Shown piece by piece: positions 58,481 through 64,000 of a DNA stretch of 64,000 bases. The translations under genes and the position numbers were made by a program. Where the stretch lies: assembly GCF_052180255.1 (NCBI RefSeq), contig NZ_CP197466.1:2232001-2296000 (forward strand). The letters run 5' to 3'. Source of the DNA: Paenibacillus_AM sp052180255. Its GTDB lineage: Bacteria; Bacillota; Bacilli; Paenibacillales; NBRC-103111. The first letter of the stretch is position 1, and the number at the start of each line of letters is the position of its first letter. Under the pieces are notes generated by a model. It saw only the letters and a program-made list of their open reading frames with translations, ran no database searches and was not told the origin of the DNA.

Positions 58481-58541
58481 AAAAAACCGTTTCTGTATTT
58501 ACTAGTGTGAAATACACTTGCAAATACAAAAACGGTTTTTA
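58481..58541 (-). terminator. Long terminator after the XRE-cupin gene
   Basis: AAAACCGTTT.TGTATTT pairs with AAATACA.AAACGGTTTT around a loop of about 21 bases. On the minus strand a T-run follows. It separates the regulator from the ridA-dsdA-permease transcript. The remaining 58249-58480 is the promoter region; no clear operator was seen. Confidence 0.85.
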
Positions 58542-58572
58542 CAAATCAGCCCATATAATTATAATTTGCTTT

Positions 58573-59124
58573 CTAAAATGTCGGAGGAGTTATAGCAAAA
58601 ATAACGGTTGCTTCATTTTCCGATTTATTTTCCCACTTATGTTCTACCCCAGGTGGTATTTTCACACTGTCTCCATCAAATAAAGTCTCCACATCGTCCC
58701 CAATAAATAATACTACCTCACCCGTCAATACATATGCGACTTCTTCACCAATGTGTCTCATAGGTTTTTCAGCAGACTGGGATCCCGGCGGTAATTTCAT
58801 TAAAACCATCTCAATCGAGCCGCTTAAATCAGGAGACAATAATGAATATTCCCAATTGTTCGATGTAAATATGACTTTTTTTCTGGAATTTGCTCTTGTA
58901 ATTAAATTTTTAGTTGGCACAAATTCAGTAAACAAACTAAATAAAGGAACTTCCAGCGCATCGGCAATCACGCGCAGCGTATTCAGTGACGGACTGGAAA
59001 GTCCCCTCTCAATTTGGCTTATCATGGATGAAGTTACATTCGTTATTTCTGATAACTGTTTAATCGTGTAATTCTTGTTTTTGCGATAATTTGCTATTGT
59101 TTTACCTAATTCTAGATTATCCAT
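58573..59124 (-). CDS. XRE-family regulator with C-terminal cupin domain
   Basis: A 183-residue protein: a helix-turn-helix at about residues 8-62 (YTIKQLSEITNVTSSMISQIERGLSSPSLNTLRVIADAL) and a cupin domain from about 100 (GEEVAYVLTGEVVLFIGDD, DSVKIPPGVEHKWENKSENEA). This layout is common for regulators of amino-acid or polyamine catabolism (PuuR-like). It lies upstream of ridA-dsdA-permease in the same direction with its own terminator, and is the probable D-serine-responsive regulator. The ligand is inferred from context. Confidence 0.92.
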   Translation of the reverse strand: MDNLELGKTIANYRKNKNYTIKQLSEITNVTSSMISQIERGLSSPSLNTLRVIADALEVPLFSLFTEFVPTKNLITRANSRKKVIFTSNNWEYSLLSPDLSGSIEMVLMKLPPGSQSAEKPMRHIGEEVAYVLTGEVVLFIGDDVETLFDGDSVKIPPGVEHKWENKSENEATVIFAITPPTF

Positions 59125-59247
59125 AATTCATTATACCTCTGAAAAATTCCTCTAAATTATTTAATGTGCCGCTCCTGAACTTAATAGCTTATAAATATAA
59201 AGATATCATAAATCTTAGATATTTTAAAGATTGATTAGATTTTTTGT

Positions 59248-59375
59248 TTAAGAGGCAACTACATCATATAGTTCATGAGTTGACATTCTATTTCTAAAAA
59301 TTACTTTGACTACTTTCGGTTGTTCAGCAGCACTTATAACAGGAATGTTGGATTTAATGATCCCTGCTTTCTAGT
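59248..59375 (-). pseudogene. Possible fragment of a folylpolyglutamate synthase gene (folC)
   Basis: The minus strand reads KAGIIKSNIPVISAAEQPKVVKVI and ends at the TAA at 59248-59250. This resembles the EKAGIIKPGIPVV motif of FolC; a TAG stands where the Glu codon would be. Only about 40 codons are left and the rest of the 59125-59455 interval holds nothing else that I can support. A short match, so uncertain. Confidence 0.35.
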
Positions 59376-59455
59376 TTTTTTCGCGAATTGATTTCCCTAA
59401 ATGTAATGAAAAATACAACCCACTCTCATGGAATTATTTTCAAGTCCATTGTAAT

Positions 59456-60334
59456 ATGGAATTGAAAACAAAAAGAGTGCCTACTAATATAAACAGGGAG
59501 GTAAGATCAATAGAAGCACGTAATTCAACGTATAGCTTTCAAAATGTTAATATTGGAGAAGAAGCAGAGTTACTACGCTTAAAAGAACAAGCGTTAATGG
59601 GTTGGGAAAAAGAACAACGTACACTGAAATGGTTTGGACTAGAAGATGGTATGAAGGTATTAGAAGTGGGAAGTGGTCCGGGATTCGTTACCGAAAAACT
59701 AATTGATAACTTGCCGCATAGTGAAATTACAGCATTGGACATCGATGATACTTTACTTAAAATGGCTAAGCAAATGTTAAGTCATGTGCCCGAATCAAGG
59801 CTTAAATTTTCTCAAGCTTCAGTTTACGATACTAATTTACCTGATAATTATTATGACTTTGCTATTGCACGTTTAATATTTCTTCATCTACATAACCCAT
59901 TGCAAGCAGCAATAGAAATTAGGCGTGTACTAAAACCGGGTGGAAAACTCGTTATTATTGATATTGATGATGGAATATTTGGGGCAATACAACCTGAATT
60001 AGACGTTTTACCTTCCATATTAAAAAAATTGTCACAGCTCCAAGCTTCAAGAGGTGGCAACCGGAATATTGGAAGAAGCCTACCACGAATTTTAACCCAT
60101 TCAGGCTTTACAGACGTGGATATGGATGCGATTGTTCAACATAGTGATTTACATGGTATCGAAGGATTCAAACGACAACTAGATATAAACCGATTTACTG
60201 GATTCCATAAGAATGGGGTTATTACACAATACGAGTATGATGAAATAAATAAATCCTATGAAAATTTTGTTAAATCGCCAGATGCTCATGCAATGATGAT
60301 ATTTTTTATGGCGTGTGGTACAAAGCCTTCATAA
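59456..60334 (+). CDS. Class I SAM-dependent methyltransferase
   Basis: About 292 residues if started at 59456, where no ribosome site is visible. A good AGGGAGG site lies at 59496-59502, but the codon at the correct distance is ATA (59511), not ATG, so the true start is unclear. The Rossmann fold is shown by motif I LEVGSGPGFV, motif II ALDIDDTLL and YDFAIARLIFLHL, and the post-motif LKPGGKLVIID. The C-terminal half is typical of UbiE/small-molecule methyltransferases. The substrate is unknown. Confidence 0.85.
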   Translation: MELKTKRVPTNINREVRSIEARNSTYSFQNVNIGEEAELLRLKEQALMGWEKEQRTLKWFGLEDGMKVLEVGSGPGFVTEKLIDNLPHSEITALDIDDTLLKMAKQMLSHVPESRLKFSQASVYDTNLPDNYYDFAIARLIFLHLHNPLQAAIEIRRVLKPGGKLVIIDIDDGIFGAIQPELDVLPSILKKLSQLQASRGGNRNIGRSLPRILTHSGFTDVDMDAIVQHSDLHGIEGFKRQLDINRFTGFHKNGVITQYEYDEINKSYENFVKSPDAHAMMIFFMACGTKPS

Positions 60335-60446
60335 ACATACCCGAGTATAGGAAGGAACAAAAAACTTCCGATCTGAACAAGTGGTTCACCAGCCGAAAGG
60401 CGTTAGTTTATTTGAAGAAACAAAGCAATTTGGGGAGGAAGTCTGC

Positions 60447-61253
60447 ATGGACAAAAATTCTGTTAATAGAACAAACATTATTGGTGCTGGCGAGGTTGGT
60501 GTCGCCATTTCGGTCGACATGGATAAGAATGTTATTCATAAAACAAACAGCTTATTTTGGGATACAAAAGGAAATGAGGTTTTAGGGGCAACCTCACTAC
60601 CTTTATATGGAGCATTTGTTTCAGAAGAAAAATGCCAACTCTTTGGCGATGTCTCAGGGAAAAAGATGCTAGAGATAGGCTGTGGAAGCGGTCAATCTTT
60701 GCAATATATGGGGGAACGAAAAGCATCTGAACTATGGGGTATGGATATATCAGAGAACCAAATCGACAAGACAAGCAAACATTTAACAGCGTGCGGTCTT
60801 TCAGCAGAATTAATCTGTTCTCCCATGGAAGAAAAATGTGGCATACCAGAGGATTATTTTGACTTTGTTTATTCGATTTACGCCATAGGCTGGACCACTG
60901 ACCTTGAGGGTACTTTTTGCAGAATCGCTTCTTACCTTAAAAAAGACGGCGTATTTATTTTCAGTTGGTCTCACCCTATACACAAATGTGTTGTTGCAGA
61001 AAATAATATGCTTGCTTTTAAAAAGAGTTATTTCGATGAATCTTGGTATTCGGTATCTCTTGATGAAGGTGAGCTAACATTATCGGATCGTAAACTATCA
61101 ACTTATGTGAATGCGTTGGCAAAAGCGGGATTTGTAATTGAGCAAATGATTGAGCAATCTGATGACGAAATTATACAATCAAGGAACAGCGATTTTGCAA
61201 AAAAAGCAAAGATGCTTCCTGTAACTTTTGTAATCAAAGCAAGAAAACTATAA
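60447..61253 (+). CDS. Class I SAM-dependent methyltransferase with duplicated N terminus
   Basis: A 268-residue protein from the ATG at 60447 behind GGGGAGGAAG. Motif I is MLEIGCGSGQSL, then GMDISENQID and DFVYSIYAIGW; the C-terminal SHPIHKCVV is typical of small-molecule methyltransferases. The first 24 residues (starting MDKNSVNRTN) seem to be a partial duplication of the following MDKNVIHKTN, which is probably the ancestral start. The gene lies 112 bases after another methyltransferase; the two differ in sequence. Confidence 0.87.
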   Translation: MDKNSVNRTNIIGAGEVGVAISVDMDKNVIHKTNSLFWDTKGNEVLGATSLPLYGAFVSEEKCQLFGDVSGKKMLEIGCGSGQSLQYMGERKASELWGMDISENQIDKTSKHLTACGLSAELICSPMEEKCGIPEDYFDFVYSIYAIGWTTDLEGTFCRIASYLKKDGVFIFSWSHPIHKCVVAENNMLAFKKSYFDESWYSVSLDEGELTLSDRKLSTYVNALAKAGFVIEQMIEQSDDEIIQSRNSDFAKKAKMLPVTFVIKARKL

Positions 61254-61324
61254 GAGAACAGTATAAACATTCGACAGCCAGCCATTAAAATAAAATCGAA
61301 AACGAAAACGAAATCACAATCATT

Positions 61325-61352
61325 GAGCCTCAAGACATTGAAGCTCTTTTTT
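61325..61352 (+). terminator. Weak terminator after the methyltransferase gene
   Basis: GAGCCTCAA and TTGAAGCTC pair around a short loop, with a run of six T after it. Confidence 0.55.
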
Positions 61353-61366
61353 GTTGTGCAATAGGA

Positions 61367-62254
61367 TTACATTGTCTGTTTGGATAGTTTTCTGAAATAG
61401 TCGAAAACCGTCTCACGGAATTCCAGAGCAGCCCTCGAAATGTACCGACTTCTATGCCATACGAATGCAATTTCCCGTACCAATTCTTGATTTTCTACTT
61501 GGAGATATTTGATACGTTCTCGTGAATTCCTTGCAGTGCCTGGTATAAAGGCTATGCCGATCTCTGCCTCTACAAGCGTGCTCAACCTTGCAGGCTCGTC
61601 CCCTTCATACACATATTTGGGTACGAATCCTACCGATTTGCATACAGAATCCACTATATCGCGTGTACCGTAGCCTCTCTTTACTCCGACAAACCATTCA
61701 TCCCTTAATTCTGTCAAGGATACGCTACTTCGATCACCCAGCCAATGCCCCTCCGGAACAGCTACAAGGATTGGGTCAATGAATACGATTCGACATTCAA
61801 TGTCATCTCCTTCTATTGGAGGTGATGACAAGCAAAAATCGACTTCACCTCTATGAAGAAGCGTAACCATTTCCTGCGTGGTTAGCATTTGCACATGAAA
61901 TTGGATATTGGGCTGCTTTTTACGAAACTCTCGAAGAATATTAGGTAACGTGCTAGCGGTGGTCACTGCCAATTCGAGAGTGCCAAGTTCCGGGCTAGAT
62001 AAATCGCTAAGTTCCTGCTTTCCCTGTTCCAATTCAAACATCGCCCTTTCCGCACGGAGAAGAAATCTGCTACCAAACGCATTCAATCGCAGCTTCCTCC
62101 CTATTCGATCGAATAGAGGGACCCCTAAATCCTCCTCCAAGCGTTGAATCGTCTTGCTTAGAGACGATTGAGTAACGTGCAGACTTCGTGCGGCTTCGGT
62201 CACATGTTCCAAACGAGCTACCGTGAGAAAATATTGCAGTTGAAGAAGTTCCAT
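61367..62254 (-). CDS. LysR-family transcriptional regulator
   Basis: A 295-residue protein with the N-terminal LysR helix-turn-helix (LQYFLTVARLEHVTEAARSLHVTQSSLSKTIQRLEEDLG) and a periplasmic-binding-like effector domain (LELAVTTASTLPNILREFRKKQP). It is divergent from an MFS exporter, 119 bases away, with an ATTACA-N8-TGTAAT palindrome between. The layout points to control of the exporter by an unknown small molecule. Confidence 0.94.
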   Translation of the reverse strand: MELLQLQYFLTVARLEHVTEAARSLHVTQSSLSKTIQRLEEDLGVPLFDRIGRKLRLNAFGSRFLLRAERAMFELEQGKQELSDLSSPELGTLELAVTTASTLPNILREFRKKQPNIQFHVQMLTTQEMVTLLHRGEVDFCLSSPPIEGDDIECRIVFIDPILVAVPEGHWLGDRSSVSLTELRDEWFVGVKRGYGTRDIVDSVCKSVGFVPKYVYEGDEPARLSTLVEAEIGIAFIPGTARNSRERIKYLQVENQELVREIAFVWHRSRYISRAALEFRETVFDYFRKLSKQTM

Positions 62255-62283
62255 TTCAAACCCCCACTCATTCCTTCAAATCA

Positions 62284-62303
62284 ATTACATTATAACTTGT
62301 AAT
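62284..62303. promoter_or_regulatory. LysR-type operator (T-N11-A palindrome)
   Basis: ATTACA-TTATAACT-TGTAAT is a palindrome containing the T-N11-A motif of LysR sites. It is located 30 bases upstream of the lysR start and 71 bases before the exporter. Confidence 0.65.
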
Positions 62304-62373
62304 GCGTTGGAATGAATGATCGATTTCAAATAAAATGACATTACTACGATTTGGTACGCTTGGGGGAACTAAA

Positions 62374-63759
62374 ATGAGTGGTCGCAGCAGGTGGTTAATG
62401 ATTTCCGTTGGACTTGGAATACTATTGAACCCTTTAAATTCTTCGATGGTTTCCGTTGCTATTCCAAGGCTGCAAAATGTGTTCCAACTTGACTTTACAG
62501 CTGTTTCTTGGATTATTTTTTCGTTCTACATTGCGAGTGCTGTCGCTCAACCTGTCATGGGAAAGGCCAGCGATTTATTCGGTCGCAGGAGGATATTTCT
62601 TATCGGACTTGTAGTATGCTTCGTTGCATCTTTATTAGCTCCATTATCTCCAAACTTTGAATGGCTCATCGTGTTTCGCATTGTGCAATCAATCGGAACA
62701 AGCATGATCGTTGCGGTTGGAATGGCTATTGTGCGAATTCATATTACGGAGAAACAAGCGACTGCGCTGTCTGTTTTGTCCATATTCCTATCCGGAGCGG
62801 CGGCAATTGGACCCTTTATTGGCGGGGTCATCATTCACTGGTGGGGCTGGCCTGCCATCTTTTTCGTCAATATTCCATTCGTAATTGCGAGCTTTCTATT
62901 TTCTTGGCGGAATATTCCTAAGGACAAACCGTCAACATCCGTTGCGCTGGGCATGTCCTTTCGTAAATGGTCTGATTTGATTGATGTGCCAGGGATCCTG
63001 CTATTCACAGCGGGTCTGGTTGCACTACTCGTTGGATTACTATCAGCAAAATCATCTGGGCAAATCTCATTAAGTAATGTTATTTTCGGGCTGGTCGGCC
63101 TCGTTGTTCTGGGCGCTTTTGTACGACATGAGTTCAAAGCGAAGTCACCGTTTGTTCCTTTACGCACATTCGCCAAATATCCTGCGATGACTTGGGTCAA
63201 TGTCGAATTCATGCTTGTTAACATCCTTTTTTACTCACTCTTTTTCGGGCTTCCATCCTACTTGCAAATAGTACGTCATGTCAGCGAGTTCCATACTGGG
63301 GTTCTTATGCTAAGTCTAGGCTTGTGCTCGCTCGTTACTTCTCCAATAGCAGGCCGATGGATAGATAAATCAGGATCTCAACCGGCATTGCTACTATCTG
63401 GAATACTGATGACACTTGGGTCAGTATGGATAGTGACTTTAAACCAAACTTCATCGGTTATCAGTGTGTGTTTGGCATTAGCTGCATTCGGTATTAGCAA
63501 CGGGTTGAACAATGTCGGTTTGCAAGCGGCCTTGTTCAAAAGTTCTCCAAAAGAAATTATAGGTGTAGCATCCGGAATATTTAATACATCAAGATACCTG
63601 GGAACCATTCTCTCTTCATTGTTGATAAGCATCGTAATGGGTGATAACTTCAGCTTTGAAGGATTTCAAGTGCTTGGAATAATCCTCACGGTACTTGCAT
63701 TGTCCTTGGTATTCATGAGTCGGCGGCACCGGGAGTCAGGGCAATTGCCGAACAACTAG
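62374..63759 (+). CDS. MFS drug exporter, DHA2 family
   Basis: A 461-residue membrane protein from the ATG at 62374 behind GGGGGAAC. It begins with LLNPLNSSMVSVAIPRLQ, has motif A GKASDLFGRRR after helix 2 and motif C-like AAIGPFIGGVIIHWWGW in helix 5, with about 14 helices. It belongs to the drug:H+ antiporters of the 14-TM group, as does the protein at 3504-5096, but is not close to it. Regulation by the divergent LysR protein is likely. Confidence 0.93.
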   Translation: MSGRSRWLMISVGLGILLNPLNSSMVSVAIPRLQNVFQLDFTAVSWIIFSFYIASAVAQPVMGKASDLFGRRRIFLIGLVVCFVASLLAPLSPNFEWLIVFRIVQSIGTSMIVAVGMAIVRIHITEKQATALSVLSIFLSGAAAIGPFIGGVIIHWWGWPAIFFVNIPFVIASFLFSWRNIPKDKPSTSVALGMSFRKWSDLIDVPGILLFTAGLVALLVGLLSAKSSGQISLSNVIFGLVGLVVLGAFVRHEFKAKSPFVPLRTFAKYPAMTWVNVEFMLVNILFYSLFFGLPSYLQIVRHVSEFHTGVLMLSLGLCSLVTSPIAGRWIDKSGSQPALLLSGILMTLGSVWIVTLNQTSSVISVCLALAAFGISNGLNNVGLQAALFKSSPKEIIGVASGIFNTSRYLGTILSSLLISIVMGDNFSFEGFQVLGIILTVLALSLVFMSRRHRESGQLPNN

Positions 63760-63823
63760 TAGAATTGCGTTTTTTGCGTCATTTGTGATACGGTTCACCG
63801 CGCTGTCTGTAACGGCAAGTTTT

Positions 63824-63849
63824 AAGGCCATCCCTAGAGGAATGGCCTT
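63824..63849 (+). terminator. Terminator after the exporter
   Basis: AAGGCCAT and ATGGCCTT form a stem around a ten-base loop and are followed by TTCCTCTTTT. Confidence 0.8.
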
Positions 63850-63925
63850 TTCCTCTTTTCCCTTCTTGCAAAAGGAATATTTGTCCACCATATAGAATTA
63901 TAATAATAAAAGGAGAAAATCCGTA

Positions 63926-64000
63926 ATGAAAGCGGTGCTTTTAGCATGTTTGGGATCTTTGGCGTGTCTGGTCTTTCGTTCTTACTTGTAGCATTCCTTA
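63926..64000 (+). CDS. Possible start of a membrane-protein gene at the right edge
   Basis: AAAAGGAG at 63909-63914 is followed by an ATG at 63926, but that frame stops after 21 codons (MKAVLLACLGSLACLVFRSYL). The frame of the next ATG (63945) reads MFGIFGVSGLSFLLVAF to the edge of the window and looks like a membrane helix. Either the second frame is the real gene or there is a frameshift; there is too little sequence to decide. Confidence 0.3.

Overview
The window looks like chromosomal DNA of an endospore-forming member of the Bacillales, most likely Paenibacillaceae. Reasons: forespore genes (spoVAC-spoVAD-spoVAE, DUF421/DUF1657 proteins), a CotA-type multicopper oxidase, Gram-positive lipoprotein signals, strong AGGAGG ribosome sites, rho-independent terminators and a T-box leader. 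The genus is inferred; no rRNA or taxonomic marker is present.

Layout. 1-5.1 kb: 5' part of a UvrA-like gene, an ArsR/SRPBCC pair, a broken merR, a second SRPBCC protein, an alpha/beta hydrolase and a 14-TM drug exporter. 5.2-8.6 kb: a spoVA cluster resembling the mobile spore heat-resistance operon (spoVA2mob). 9-10.5 kb: a lipoprotein fumarate-reductase-like flavoenzyme behind an Fnr-type promoter. 10.6-12.8 kb: a YtrA-type GntR/ABC operon. 13.0-24.2 kb: the most unusual part, an integron-like array of about ten one-gene cassettes, all read on the minus strand. They are separated by folded repeats of about 160-190 bp (two are short, about 74 bp) that behave like attC sites. No integrase lies in the window. 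An intact IS110-family element sits exactly in the core of one repeat, and its leader looks like a bridge RNA whose guides match that target. Cassette cargo: GNATs, NUDIX, TmrB-like and other P-loop kinases, a serine hydrolase, a VOC protein, a lipoprotein and small membrane proteins.

24.7-27.6 kb: DrrAB-like ABC exporter, pentapeptide-repeat protein and PadR regulator. 27.8-29.7 kb: nagA with a DeoR regulator. 30-34.8 kb: GNAT, CotA-like oxidase, MgtE, a glycine-zipper protein and a His-rich repeat protein. 34.9-40.9 kb: a complete oligopeptide ABC operon led by a cupin gene. 41-53.4 kb: serine hydrolases, MerR, HxlR, NAD(P)H oxidoreductase, VOC, DUF2306, SGNH, SDR, a two-component system and a full UvrA-like gene coupled to a serine hydrolase. 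53.5-55 kb: asd behind a T-box leader. 55.1-59.1 kb: a D-serine utilisation cluster (GntP permease, DsdA, RidA, XRE-cupin regulator). 59.4-64 kb: two methyltransferases, a LysR regulator and a divergent drug exporter.

Themes: sporulation, small-molecule defence and efflux, and gene capture. The cassette array and its IS110 passenger are the parts most likely to be new.
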